Shown: positions 1 to 8,003, numbered from the stretch's first letter. The stretch is DNA of 51,383 nucleotides from Mycobacterium sp. NAZ190054 (GCF_001545925.1 NZ_LMVQ01000549.1:1-51383), one strand, 5' to 3'. Program-made: numbers and translations. The notes: generated from the letters alone by a model not told the origin.

Positions 1-127
1 CGTCCGGGTTATGCACCAACCGCGGCGCCTCATCCAAATACCTCCGCGGCAAATGATTCTTGAACATATCCGGCGGCTCAACGATGTGATCATCCACGCT
101 GATCAAAATCATCTCGTCCTTGTTCAT
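1..127 (-). CDS. Amidohydrolase family protein, N-terminal fragment
   Basis: Only the first 42 codons lie in the window; the rest runs off the left edge. The reading begins MNKDEMILISVDDHIVEPPD, the usual opening of the actinobacterial amidohydrolase-2 (ACMSD-like, TIM-barrel) metal hydrolases, where the D-x-H element supplies the first metal ligand. An AAGGAG ribosome-binding site lies just upstream of the ATG. These enzymes hydrolyse or decarboxylate ring-derived acids; the substrate here is unknown. A related full-length copy is at 22890-24059. The divergent region to the right carries two copies of the operator repeat found through the window, so the gene probably belongs to the same regulon. 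The family call is firm; the function is not. Confidence 0.8.
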   Translation of the reverse strand, partial: MNKDEMILISVDDHIVEPPDMFKNHLPRRYLDEAPRLVHNPD

Positions 128-199
128 GCTGGCTCTCCTTCCGTCCCTCGGCCCGCACCGGGGACCTGCGGTGGTTTCGGCCTATTGTTCTCCTACCAA

Positions 200-227
200 G
201 GAAACTAGCTTCTCCAACAGAGAGAAT
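200..227. promoter_or_regulatory. Degenerate copy of the shared operator repeat
   Basis: The plus strand reads CTTCTC, seven bases, then GAGAAT, preceded three bases earlier by GGAAAC. This is the half-site order and spacing seen at 15209-15245 and 50496-50530, although two half-sites are imperfect. It lies between the minus-strand amidohydrolase (start at 127) and the plus-strand operon at 394. Role inferred from position and resemblance only. Confidence 0.45.
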
Positions 228-355
228 CAATGTCCGTCAGCGACATCTGCGCTGGCAGACCGCCGAGTCGACGGCGCTCCGGCGGCCCGCTGACCGGCGG
301 TCAGCGGGCCGTCCGTTGACGCCGGACGGGAAAAGTGGAAATCTATTGGCGAAAT

Positions 356-374
356 ATGAGAACCTGATTCTCAT
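356..374. promoter_or_regulatory. Operator-like inverted repeat, ATGAGAA-N5-TTCTCAT
   Basis: A perfect 7-bp inverted repeat with a 5-bp loop. In the shared-motif frame it is GAGAAC-CTG-ATTCTC, one mismatch from GAGAAT-N3-ATTCTC. It covers an ATG at 373 and ends 20 bases before the preferred GTG start of the next gene. It probably binds the repressor that controls the Rieske operon, most simply a TetR-family protein. Confidence 0.7.
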
Positions 375-393
375 GAGTGAGAGGAGCCTGCCG

Positions 394-936
394 GTGCGCG
401 TGGCGCCACTGCCTGCAGACCAGTGGGACGAGGCCGTCGACAAGGCGCTTTCGGGCCTGATGCCCGCCGAACGGCGCAATCCGGAAGCCACCGGGAACCT
501 CGTCGCGACCCTGATGCGTCACCCGAGGCTCGCCCGCGGATTCCTGCGCTTCAACTTCCACCTGCTCTACGGTTCGACACTGCCCGAGCGGCTGCGCGAA
601 CTCGCCGTACTTCGCGTCGCCCACCTCACCGACTGTGAGTACGAGTGGCGCCACCACGTGGCCATGGGGCTCGAGGCGGGTCTGACCGACGACGTCATCG
701 CCGGCATCGAACGGGGCGAGGCGTCCGGCGAGCTCGACCGCGCGGTGCTGGCCGCCGTCGACGAACTGCACCACGACTCCGTCGTCTCCGACCCCACCTG
801 GGCAGCGCTGTCCGACCACCTCGACGAGCGCCAGCTGATGGACCTCGTCTTCACGATCGGTTGCTATGGCTCATTGGCCATGGCCATCAACACCTTTGGC
901 GTAGAACCCGACTCCGAAATGAACTCAGAGAGGTAG
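394..936 (+). CDS. Carboxymuconolactone decarboxylase-family (AhpD-like) protein
   Basis: A 180-residue all-helical CMD/AhpD-fold protein. The central stretch LRELAVLRVAHLTDCEYEW, followed by HH, is typical of mycobacterial members, which have a single Cys in place of the CxxC of AhpD. The family covers gamma-carboxymuconolactone decarboxylases, AhpD-type peroxidase partners and many proteins of unknown role beside aromatic-catabolism genes. I prefer the GTG at 394 because GAGAGGAG sits seven bases upstream; the in-frame ATG at 373 overlaps the operator. It is the first gene of the Rieske operon, five bases before the oxygenase. A catalytic role is likely but the reaction cannot be named. Confidence 0.8.
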   Translation: MRVAPLPADQWDEAVDKALSGLMPAERRNPEATGNLVATLMRHPRLARGFLRFNFHLLYGSTLPERLRELAVLRVAHLTDCEYEWRHHVAMGLEAGLTDDVIAGIERGEASGELDRAVLAAVDELHHDSVVSDPTWAALSDHLDERQLMDLVFTIGCYGSLAMAINTFGVEPDSEMNSER

Positions 937-941
937 ACACC

Positions 942-2282
942 GTGGCATTCTTCCCCAAACCAGCCGAGGGGAGCTGGACCGAACACTGGCCCGAACTCGG
1001 CACCGCGCCGGTCGCCTACACCGATTCGATCGACCCGGAGCAGTGGAAGCTCGAACAGCAGGCCATCTTCAGGAAGTGCTGGCTGAACGTCGGACGGGTG
1101 GAGCGGCTGCCCAAGAAGGGCAGCTACTTCACCCGTGAGATGCCGTCGGCCGGCGCCGGCACCTCGGTGATCATTGTCAAGGACACCGACAACGAGGTGC
1201 GCGCCTTCTACAACATGTGCCGCCACCGCGGAAACAAGCTGGTGTGGAACGACTATCCGGGGGAAGAGGTCTCGGGCACGTGCCGCCAGTTCACCTGCAA
1301 GTACCACGCGTGGCGCTACAGCCTCAAGGGCGATCTGACGTTCATCCAGCAGGAGGGTGAGTTCTTCGACGTCGACAAGGCGGACTACGGCCTGGTGCCG
1401 GTGCGCTGCGAGGTGTGGGAGGGCTTCATCTTCATCAACTTCGACAACGACGCCGAGCCGTTGATCGACTACCTCGGCGACTTCGCAAAGGGCCTCGAGG
1501 GGTACCCCTTCCACGAGATGACCGAAACGTATTCCTATCGTGCCGAAATCAACTCGAACTGGAAGCTGTTCATCGACGCGTTCGTGGAGTTCTACCACGC
1601 GCCGATCCTGCACATGAAGCAGGCGGTCAAGGAGGAGGCCGAGAAGCTCGCCCAGTATGGTTTCGAGGCGCTGGCCTACGACATCAAGGGCAGGCACTCG
1701 ATGGTCTCGTCGTGGGGCGGCATGAGCCCGCCCAAGGACGAGAGCATGGTCAAGCCCATCGAGAGGATCCTGCACAGCGGGTTGTTCGGCCCGTGGGACC
1801 GGCCGAAGATCAAGGGCATCCTGCCCGACGAGCTGCCGCCGGCGGTCAATCCCTCGCGTCACCACGCCTGGGGCCAGGATTCGTTCGAGTTCTTCCCGAA
1901 CTTCACGCTGCTGCTCTGGGCGCCCGGCTGGTACCTGACCTATCACTACTGGCCCACCGACGTGGATAAGCACATCTTCGAGTGCACCCTGTACTTCGTG
2001 CCCGCCACCAACACCCGTGAGCGGCTCGCTCATGAGCTCGCGGCGGTGACGTTCAAGGAGTACGCGTTCCAGGACGCGAACACCCTGGAAGCCACCCAGA
2101 CGCAGATCAACACCCGGGTCGTCACCGACTTCCCGCTGTGCGATCAGGAGGTCCTGCTTCGTCACCTGCACAAGACGGCGTGGGATCACGTGAACGCGTA
2201 CAAGAAGGAGAAGGGCATCGGAAACGGTAATGCCAACGGCCATGCCGTGACGACCAGCGAGAAGGACGCCATCAATGTCTAA
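942..2282 (+). CDS. Rieske non-heme iron oxygenase, large subunit
   Basis: A 446-residue aromatic-ring-hydroxylating-oxygenase alpha subunit. The Rieske [2Fe-2S] ligands are visible as C93-x-H95 (YNMCRHRG) and C119-x2-H122 (CKYHAW). The catalytic domain shows the helix NWKLFIDAFVEFYHAPILH, with the two His ligands of the mononuclear iron. The enzyme needs a reductase/ferredoxin, none of which is adjacent; the ferredoxin at 25320-25520 is a 3Fe-4S type and is not an obvious partner. It begins at GTG 942 after AGAGAGG, and its stop overlaps the next start (ATGTCTAA). It probably performs the first hydroxylation or a demethylation on the cluster's substrate. Confidence 0.92.
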   Translation: MAFFPKPAEGSWTEHWPELGTAPVAYTDSIDPEQWKLEQQAIFRKCWLNVGRVERLPKKGSYFTREMPSAGAGTSVIIVKDTDNEVRAFYNMCRHRGNKLVWNDYPGEEVSGTCRQFTCKYHAWRYSLKGDLTFIQQEGEFFDVDKADYGLVPVRCEVWEGFIFINFDNDAEPLIDYLGDFAKGLEGYPFHEMTETYSYRAEINSNWKLFIDAFVEFYHAPILHMKQAVKEEAEKLAQYGFEALAYDIKGRHSMVSSWGGMSPPKDESMVKPIERILHSGLFGPWDRPKIKGILPDELPPAVNPSRHHAWGQDSFEFFPNFTLLLWAPGWYLTYHYWPTDVDKHIFECTLYFVPATNTRERLAHELAAVTFKEYAFQDANTLEATQTQINTRVVTDFPLCDQEVLLRHLHKTAWDHVNAYKKEKGIGNGNANGHAVTTSEKDAINV

Positions 2283-2604
2283 GCTGCCGGAAGAATTCGC
2301 CGATCTGGAGCGGTTCACCGACTGGTGCCTGCCCAACGAGGAAGACCGCTACCAGAAGCGGTTGGCCTCGACGATGGCCGAGATGCAGGAGTTCTACGAC
2401 GCCGCGATGCCCCGGCTGGAGGCCGTCATGGAATACTGCGACGCCCGCTTCCCGCTGGACGGAATGCCCGAGGACGCAAAGGCTCTCATCCACATGATGC
2501 AGTCACTGGTGAACGTGTCGTTCCCCATCGAGGTGTGGAAGCAGCCGCGGGTGCTCGACAGCGGTGCCACCTACATCACCTGCATCAAGGAGCCGGTGGT
2601 CTAG
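2275..2604 (+). CDS. Conserved-looking 109-aa protein of unknown function
   Basis: A short acidic protein without a recognisable domain. It is largely helical by inspection (DRYQKRLASTMAEMQEFYDA) and ends in a strand-like segment, ATYITCIKEPVV. The start overlaps the Rieske stop by eight bases and its own stop overlaps the next start by one base, so it is almost certainly translated with its neighbours. Position directly after a Rieske alpha subunit suggests an accessory or small subunit, but it does not resemble the usual beta subunit, which is about 170 residues with an NTF2 fold. Function unknown. Confidence 0.7.
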   Translation: MSKLPEEFADLERFTDWCLPNEEDRYQKRLASTMAEMQEFYDAAMPRLEAVMEYCDARFPLDGMPEDAKALIHMMQSLVNVSFPIEVWKQPRVLDSGATYITCIKEPVV

Positions 2605-3833
2605 TGCCGCCGATCTCCCTGAAGGCCGCGGGTCTGGTCGACGTCGACGCCGGGGAGGTCATCCGCCCCGGCACCGTCACCGTCGACGACGGCCGCATCG
2701 TCGCCGTCGGAGGTGCCGAACAGGGGGAGGTCATCGACCTCGGTGACGCCATCCTGCTGCCCGGGCTGATGGACATGGAGGTCAACCTCCTCATGGGTGG
2801 GCGCGGGGAGAACCCCGGCCTGTCGCAGGTTCAGGACGATCCCGCGACGCGCGTGCTGCGCGCCGTGGGCAACGCCCGGCGCACGTTGCGAGCCGGCTTC
2901 ACCACCGTGCGCAACCTCGGATTGTTCGTCAAGACAGGCGGTTACCTGCTCGACGTCGCGCTCGGCAAGGCGATCGCCGCCGGCTGGATCGACGGCCCCC
3001 GGGTCATCCCCGCCGGCCATGCCATCACGCCGACGGGTGGCCACCTCGACCCGACGATGTTCGCGGCGTTCATGCCGGGCGTGCTGGAGTTGACGGTCGA
3101 GGAAGGCATCGCCAACGGGGTCGACGAGATCCGCAAGGCGGTGCGCTACCAGATCAAACATGGCGCCGAGCTCATCAAGGTCTGCTGTTCGGGCGGCGTG
3201 ATGTCGCTGACCGGGGAGGCCGGTGCACAGCACTATTCCGACGAGGAGTTGCGGGTCATCGTCGACGAGGCGCACCGGCGGGGGCTGCGGGTGGCCGCCC
3301 ACACCCACGGTGCCGAGGCCGTCAAGCACGCGGTCGCCTGCGGAATCGACTGCATCGAGCACGGCTTCCTGATGGACGACGAGGCCATCCAGATGCTGGT
3401 CGACAACGACCGGTTCCTGGTGACGACGCGGCGGCTGGCTGAGGCCATGGACGTCTCGCGGGCGCCGAAAGAGTTGCAGGACAAGGCCGCCGAGATGTTT
3501 CCGAAGGCCCGCACGTCGATCAAGGCGGCCTACGAGGCGGGCGTGAAGATCGCCGTCGGCACCGACGCCCCGGCGATCCCCCACGGCAAGAACGCCGACG
3601 AACTCGTCACACTGGTCGACTGGGGCATGCCGCCGGCCGCCGTGCTGCGCGCGGCCACGGTCGTCGCCGCCGACCTGATCAACCGTTCCGACTCACTCGG
3701 ACGTCTGGCCGAGGGGTATCTCGCGGACATCATCGCGGTGCCCGGCGACCCCCTGACGGACATCGGTGTTACACGGAATGTCACATTTGTAATGAAGGAC
3801 GGTAAGGTCTTCAAGAATGACAGCGCGAACTAG
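2604..3833 (+). CDS. Amidohydrolase-superfamily protein lacking the usual HxH pair
   Basis: A 409-residue protein of the imidazolonepropionase/prolidase-like amidohydrolase group: N-terminal beta-sandwich, TIM barrel, C-terminal sandwich strand with DGKVFKND. Several active-site elements are in place: the candidate carboxylated Lys in ELIKVCCSGGV, His in AAHTHG and IEHGF, and Asp in VGTDAP. The strand-1 motif, normally D-x-H-x-H, reads DMEVN, so both His metal ligands are absent. Whether it binds one metal, none, or represents a settled subfamily cannot be told here. GTG 2604 overlaps the preceding TAG by one base. It belongs to the Rieske operon. Confidence 0.8.
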   Translation: MPPISLKAAGLVDVDAGEVIRPGTVTVDDGRIVAVGGAEQGEVIDLGDAILLPGLMDMEVNLLMGGRGENPGLSQVQDDPATRVLRAVGNARRTLRAGFTTVRNLGLFVKTGGYLLDVALGKAIAAGWIDGPRVIPAGHAITPTGGHLDPTMFAAFMPGVLELTVEEGIANGVDEIRKAVRYQIKHGAELIKVCCSGGVMSLTGEAGAQHYSDEELRVIVDEAHRRGLRVAAHTHGAEAVKHAVACGIDCIEHGFLMDDEAIQMLVDNDRFLVTTRRLAEAMDVSRAPKELQDKAAEMFPKARTSIKAAYEAGVKIAVGTDAPAIPHGKNADELVTLVDWGMPPAAVLRAATVVAADLINRSDSLGRLAEGYLADIIAVPGDPLTDIGVTRNVTFVMKDGKVFKNDSAN

Positions 3834-4263
3834 CACGTCCCGGATCGAGGACCTGGTCGAGATCCAGCAGCTCCTCGCGAAGTACGCCGTCACGATCACG
3901 CAGGGCGACATCGACGGACTCATCTCGGTGTTCACCCCGGACGGCACCTACAGCGCGTTCGGCTCCACCTACACCCTGGCCCGCTTCCCCGAGCTCGTCG
4001 ACGCCGCCCCCAAGGGCTTGTTCATGACCGGCACCTCGCTGGTGAGCCTCGACCCCGGGGATCCCGACAAGGCCACCGGCACCCAGCCGCTGTGCTTCAT
4101 CGAGCATTCCAAACACGACATGCGCATCGGCTACTACAACGACACCTACGTCCGCACCGATGACGGCTGGCGGCTGAAAACGCGTGCCATGACGTTCATC
4201 CGGCGTTCCGGAGAACACGACTCCGGCCGCCCCCACGCGATCGGGAGGCCTGAGGCCGGATGA
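3817..4263 (+). CDS. SnoaL-like / NTF2-fold protein
   Basis: A 148-residue protein. The start RIEDLVEIQQLLAKYAVTI, followed by a D-x-D region and VFTPDGTYS, is the pattern of the SnoaL-like (NTF2-fold) group, which contains dehydratases, isomerases and small oxygenase subunits. The end (DGWRLKTRAMTFIRR) is also typical. It overlaps the amidohydrolase by 17 bases and the next gene by four (ATGA), so it is translationally coupled. In context it may dehydrate or isomerise an intermediate, or act as a small subunit of the Rieske enzyme. No catalytic residues can be assigned with confidence. Confidence 0.75.
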   Translation: MTARTSTSRIEDLVEIQQLLAKYAVTITQGDIDGLISVFTPDGTYSAFGSTYTLARFPELVDAAPKGLFMTGTSLVSLDPGDPDKATGTQPLCFIEHSKHDMRIGYYNDTYVRTDDGWRLKTRAMTFIRRSGEHDSGRPHAIGRPEAG

Positions 4264-5393
4264 CCGTCTCCGCCGACATCTCGAGTGCCGCCGAGTTCCG
4301 GTCGCAGTTGGCGGCCTGGCTGGACGACAACGACCTCACGCCACCGGCCGACGACCATTCGCTGCCGGGACACATCCGGCAGTTCGCGCGGGTGCAGCGC
4401 GCGCTGTACGACGCCGGCTGGAGCCGTTACGGCTGGCCCGAGCATGCCGGCGGCCTCGGGGGGCCGGCGCTGCTGCGGGCCATCGTCGGCGAGGAGGTGG
4501 TGGGCCGGCGGCTGGCCGAGCCGGGACCGTACTCGATGCTCGAGGTGCTGGCGCCGACGATGATCGACTACGCGCCCGAGGAGCTGGCCGCCGAGATGGT
4601 GCCCAAGCTGCTCAGTGGCGAAGAGCAGTGGTGCCAAGGGTTTTCCGAGCCGGGCTCGGGAAGTGACCTGGCGTCGCTGACCACCCGCGCGGTGCAACAG
4701 GGCGACAAGTGGATCGTCAACGGTCAGAAGGTGTGGACGAGTTTCGCCCAGTACTCGCGCCGGTGCATCCTGCTGACCCGCACCGGCGACGCGGACACCC
4801 CCAGTCACCAGGCGATCACCGCCTTCTTCGTCGACGTCGACACTCCGGGCATCTCGGTGCGCCCGCTGCGCACCATGCACGGTGTCGACGAGTTCTGCGA
4901 GGTGTACTTCGACGACGTCGCCGTGGATGCCGGGCGCATGCTCGGCAAGCCCGGTGACGGCTGGCAGCTCGCGATGGATCTGCTGCCGTACGAACGGTCG
5001 ACGTGTTTCTGGCAGCGCATCGCGTACCTGTACTCCCGGTTCGACGCGCTCGTCGAGGAGGTGAAGCGGCAGGGCCAGGCCGTGGACCAGGACATGGGCG
5101 AGGCGTACCTGGCGCTGCACACACTGCGGTGCCGCTCCCGCGCGACCCAGCATCGGCTGGCCGACGGCCACAAGCTCGGTCCCGAGACGTCCATCGACAA
5201 GGTGTTGCTGGCCGGCGCCGAACAGCGCCTCTACGACACCGCACGCGATCTGCTGCCCGGGGCGGTCGAACTCGACGACACCGAATGGCGCACCGAGTAC
5301 CTGTATTCGCGGGCGGCGACCATCTACGGCGGCACCGCCGAGGTGCAGCGCAACATCATCGCCCGCCGCCTGCTCGACCTCGGGAAGGAGTGA
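4260..5393 (+). CDS. Acyl-CoA dehydrogenase, full-length subunit
   Basis: A 377-residue FAD-dependent acyl-CoA dehydrogenase with an N-terminal helical domain, a middle beta domain (QGFSEPGSGSDLASLTTRAV, typical of FAD and substrate binding) and the C-terminal helical domain ending in IYGGTAEVQRNIIARRLL. It introduces an alpha-beta double bond in a CoA thioester. The next gene is a shorter acyl-CoA dehydrogenase two bases downstream. Paired unequal subunits are known in actinobacteria to form alpha2beta2 enzymes for bulky ring substrates, such as the ChsE enzymes of cholesterol catabolism. The start is the ATGA overlap with the SnoaL-like gene. Confidence 0.93.
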   Translation: MTVSADISSAAEFRSQLAAWLDDNDLTPPADDHSLPGHIRQFARVQRALYDAGWSRYGWPEHAGGLGGPALLRAIVGEEVVGRRLAEPGPYSMLEVLAPTMIDYAPEELAAEMVPKLLSGEEQWCQGFSEPGSGSDLASLTTRAVQQGDKWIVNGQKVWTSFAQYSRRCILLTRTGDADTPSHQAITAFFVDVDTPGISVRPLRTMHGVDEFCEVYFDDVAVDAGRMLGKPGDGWQLAMDLLPYERSTCFWQRIAYLYSRFDALVEEVKRQGQAVDQDMGEAYLALHTLRCRSRATQHRLADGHKLGPETSIDKVLLAGAEQRLYDTARDLLPGAVELDDTEWRTEYLYSRAATIYGGTAEVQRNIIARRLLDLGKE

Positions 5394-5395
5394 GG

Positions 5396-6208
5396 ATGGC
5401 CCCCGGAATGGACGAGGCGTCACTCGACATGCTCGAGGCCTCGCTGCGCAAGACGATGCTCACGAAGTCCGGTCCGGACCTCGACGCGGCGCTGGCCGAC
5501 ATGGGGTGGGCCGAGATGCTGTCCGAGGCCGCCGATTCCGCCGTCCCGCTGGTGTTCCGGCTGTTGGGCGAGACCGGTTCGCACGCTTCGGTTCTCGTCG
5601 ACGTGGTGCTGCACGCCACCGGTAACACGATCGGCGACACCGTCGAGCTTCCGTTGCCGTATGCCGGCAACGCGTGGGTGGTGTGGGACCGCATCAGTGC
5701 GGAGAGCATCGACCCGACGCTCGGCGGACTGCCGCTGCGCCGCGAGGAGGAGGGTTACCCGATCCGGGTGGCCGAGGCGCGGTTGGCCGTCGGCTGGTGG
5801 CTCGTCGGTTCGGCCAGGGCGATGCTGAGCCTGGCCCGCCGGCACGCGCTGGACCGCGTGCAGTTCGGGAAGCCGATCGCGTCGTTCCAGGCCGTCCGGC
5901 ACCGGTTGGCCGAGACGCTGGTGGCCATCGAAGGCGCCGAGGCGACGCTGACGCTTCCCGGGGCGGACAACCCCGACCTGACCGCGTTGCTGGCCAAGGC
6001 CGCGGCGGGCAAGGCCGCGCTGACCGCGGCCAGGAACTGCCAGCAGGTGCTGGGCGGCATCGGCTTCACCGAGGAGCACGAGCTGCAACTCCACGTGAAG
6101 CGCGCGCTGGTGCTCGACGGGTTGCTCGGCAGCTCAAGGGAACTCACCCGCAGAGCCGGGGCCGGCCTGCGGGCGCGCGGCTCGGCGCCCCGCCTGGCCC
6201 ACCTGTAG
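5396..6208 (+). CDS. Short acyl-CoA dehydrogenase-like partner subunit
   Basis: A 270-residue acyl-CoA-dehydrogenase-like protein that has the C-terminal helical domain (RRHALDRVQFGKPIASFQAV; QQVLGGIGFTEEHELQLHVK) but a much reduced N-terminal and middle part. It lacks the YGGTxE segment at its end that its neighbour has. Short partners of this kind complete the FAD site in heterotetrameric enzymes. The start is ATG 5396, five bases after GGGAAGGAG; GTG 5390 is an alternative. Likely works with the product of 4260-5393. It is the last gene of the operon, and a hairpin follows. Confidence 0.85.
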   Translation: MAPGMDEASLDMLEASLRKTMLTKSGPDLDAALADMGWAEMLSEAADSAVPLVFRLLGETGSHASVLVDVVLHATGNTIGDTVELPLPYAGNAWVVWDRISAESIDPTLGGLPLRREEEGYPIRVAEARLAVGWWLVGSARAMLSLARRHALDRVQFGKPIASFQAVRHRLAETLVAIEGAEATLTLPGADNPDLTALLAKAAAGKAALTAARNCQQVLGGIGFTEEHELQLHVKRALVLDGLLGSSRELTRRAGAGLRARGSAPRLAHL

Positions 6209-6224
6209 CCCCGCTTCGCGCGCC

Positions 6225-6243
6225 GAGCGCGACGGACGCGCTC
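6225..6243. terminator. Stem-loop between convergent genes
   Basis: GAGCGCG, five bases, CGCGCTC: a perfect 7-bp GC-rich stem in the 37-base gap between the plus-strand acyl-CoA dehydrogenase (stop 6208) and the minus-strand enoyl-CoA hydratase (stop 6246). There is no U tract, as is common for mycobacterial terminators. It could serve both strands. Confidence 0.45.
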
Positions 6244-6245
6244 CG

Positions 6246-7028
6246 CTACTTGATGTTGGCCTTCATCTCGTCGAGGTTCACCAGCACCGGCCACCCGCCC
6301 ACGCTGAGCGCGTTGCCGTGCCCGGTCTGGTGAACGTCGAACACCGACTGGATCGCGGCGTAGAAGCCCTGCACATCCAGCGTCTGATTGACCGCACGCT
6401 TGGCCTGGCGCAGCGCGAACGGCGGCATCTTGGCGATCTGCTCGGCCAGCGCCCTGGTCTCGGCGTCCAGCTGGTCGCGGGGCACCACACGGTTGACCAT
6501 CCCGGTGCCGGCCACCTCGTCGGCGGTCATCGCCCTGCCGGTGAACAGGATCTCCTTCGCCTTGCGGGGACCGAGTTCCCAGGTATGGCCGTGGTACTCG
6601 ACCCCACCGATGCCCATCAACACCACCGGGTCGGAGAACTGCGCGTCGTCTGCCGCGATGATCAGGTCACACGGCCAGCACAGCAGCAGGCCACCGGAGA
6701 TGCAGCGGCCCTGGACAGCCGCGATCGACGGCTTCGGCACGTTGCGCCAGCGCAGCGTGTATTCGAGATAGCGCCTGGCTTCGTGCTGGATGATGAACTC
6801 CAGCGTGATCTTGTCCGGCACCGGGCCCCCGCCGCGCAGGTCGTGACCGGCGGAGAAGTGTTTTCCGTTGGCCCTCAGCACGATGACCGCCACGTCGTTG
6901 TCCTCGGCAGCCCGCGTCCAGGCCGCGTCCAGCTCGTCGAGCAGCTCGGGATTCTGCGCATTCGCGGCCTCGGGCCGGTTCAGCGTGATCGTCGCGATCC
7001 GGTCGGTCACCTCATAGTCGATGTACAC
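6246..7028 (-). CDS. Enoyl-CoA hydratase/isomerase family protein
   Basis: A 260-residue crotonase-fold protein. It shows ITLNRPEAANAQN at the N-terminus, the oxyanion-hole segment HFSAGHDLRG, and the second segment AVQGRCISGGLLLCWPCDLI. The position of the usual first catalytic Glu lies near the region DPVVLMGIGGVEYHGHTWEL, which departs from the canonical hydratase pattern, so isomerase, hydrolase or lyase chemistry is possible. The end of the protein looks complete. It is transcribed divergently from the TetR gene at 7195, with the operator at 7124-7138 between them. Confidence 0.88.
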   Translation of the reverse strand: MYIDYEVTDRIATITLNRPEAANAQNPELLDELDAAWTRAAEDNDVAVIVLRANGKHFSAGHDLRGGGPVPDKITLEFIIQHEARRYLEYTLRWRNVPKPSIAAVQGRCISGGLLLCWPCDLIIAADDAQFSDPVVLMGIGGVEYHGHTWELGPRKAKEILFTGRAMTADEVAGTGMVNRVVPRDQLDAETRALAEQIAKMPPFALRQAKRAVNQTLDVQGFYAAIQSVFDVHQTGHGNALSVGGWPVLVNLDEMKANIK

Positions 7029-7123
7029 GGGCGGTCCTCCGGTTTCGGCGGGAACGACGGATGGGTGAGCTGGACGGCCTGGAACCGGCGCGCGATATCT
7101 GGGCCTTCTGTTATCACCAAAAT

Positions 7124-7160
7124 GAGAATACTATTCTCCCGATGAGGAAGTTACAATCTC
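7124..7160. promoter_or_regulatory. Operator: GAGAAT-ACT-ATTCTC plus a weaker second unit
   Basis: A perfect 6-bp inverted repeat with a 3-bp centre at 7124-7138. After a 7-base spacer follows a degenerate second unit (GGAAGT, TAC, AATCTC) at 7146-7160. It lies between the divergent enoyl-CoA hydratase (start 7028) and TetR gene (start about 7195), a classic place for TetR autoregulation. This makes the 7195 protein the first candidate for the regulator that reads all copies of the motif. Confidence 0.75.
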
Positions 7161-7194
7161 TGACACGTTGGCCGAGAGGGGGTCAGGGGCCGCT

Positions 7195-7914
7195 ATGGCA
7201 AGACGTTCTCCGGTACAGTCAGTTCATGTTCTCTCCAATCGGTCTGCATCCGAGCCGCCGGTGACGAGCCCGAGCGAAGAACCTGCCTGGAAGCAGCGCG
7301 CGGTCGAGCGATCCATCAAAACCGCCAAGTTGCGGGCGGCCCAGCGCGTGCAGCGCTTCCTCGACGCCGCGCAGGCCATCATCATCGAGAAAGGCAGCAC
7401 CGACTTCACGGTGCAGGAGGTCGTCGACCGCTCCCGCCAGTCCCTCCGCAGCTTTTACCTGCAGTTCGACGGTAAGCACGAACTTCTCCTGGCTCTCTTC
7501 GAGGACGCACTCAGCAGGTCGGCCGATCAGATCCGCGCCGCCACCGCCGGGCATGAAGATCCGCTCGAGCGCCTGAAGGTGGCCATTCAACTTCTCTTCG
7601 AGTCGTCTCGACCGGATCCCGCCGCCCAGCGTCCGCTGTTCACCGATTTCGCCCCGCGGCTGCTCGTGTCGCACCCCTCCGAGGTGAAAGTGGCGCACGC
7701 GCCGCTGCTCGCGCTGCTCACCGAGCTGATGGAGGAGGCGAGCGCGGCCGGCCAGCTTCGCGAGGGCATCAACCCCAAGCGGATGGCCGCGATGACCATG
7801 CAGACCGTCATGTTCGTCGCGCAGGCCAGCGGCGATGGCGGCGAAAACGCCGCCCATCCCATCACCGCGGACGAGGTCTGGGACTTCTGCGCCTACGGCT
7901 TCGCCGTCGTCTGA
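7195..7914 (+). CDS. TetR-family transcriptional regulator (candidate master regulator)
   Basis: A protein of about 239 residues. The DNA-binding region reads RFLDAAQAIIIEKGSTDFTV, then QEVVDRSRQSLRSFYLQFDGKHELLLALF, a clear TetR helix-turn-helix with the Y-x-x-F-x-x-K-x-x-L signature. The rest is the ligand-binding domain. Start uncertain: ATG 7195, TTG 7168 and GTG 7261 are all in frame and none has a strong ribosome-binding site; I chose the ATG. It is divergent from an enoyl-CoA hydratase across a perfect copy of the shared operator. A CoA thioester of the degraded compound would be the typical inducer, by analogy with KstR2-type regulators; that is inference. Confidence 0.85.
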   Translation: MARRSPVQSVHVLSNRSASEPPVTSPSEEPAWKQRAVERSIKTAKLRAAQRVQRFLDAAQAIIIEKGSTDFTVQEVVDRSRQSLRSFYLQFDGKHELLLALFEDALSRSADQIRAATAGHEDPLERLKVAIQLLFESSRPDPAAQRPLFTDFAPRLLVSHPSEVKVAHAPLLALLTELMEEASAAGQLREGINPKRMAAMTMQTVMFVAQASGDGGENAAHPITADEVWDFCAYGFAVV

Positions 7915-7988
7915 CCGGAAATCACGCTCTCCCGGCCCTGAGATTTGTCGTCGCCATCGGCGACCCTCGCCCACAATCGCATCTATCG

Positions 7989-8003
7989 GAGAAGGCTGTT
8001 CTT
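7989..8003. promoter_or_regulatory. Weak operator-like repeat upstream of the P450 gene
   Basis: GAGAAG-GCT-GTTCTT keeps the spacing of the GAGAAT-N3-ATTCTC motif but has three mismatches. It lies in the 216-base gap 7915-8130, which holds no gene. A second short inverted repeat (AGACAA, 11-base loop, TTGTCT) lies near 8077-8100. Either could regulate the P450 operon; support is weak. Confidence 0.25.
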
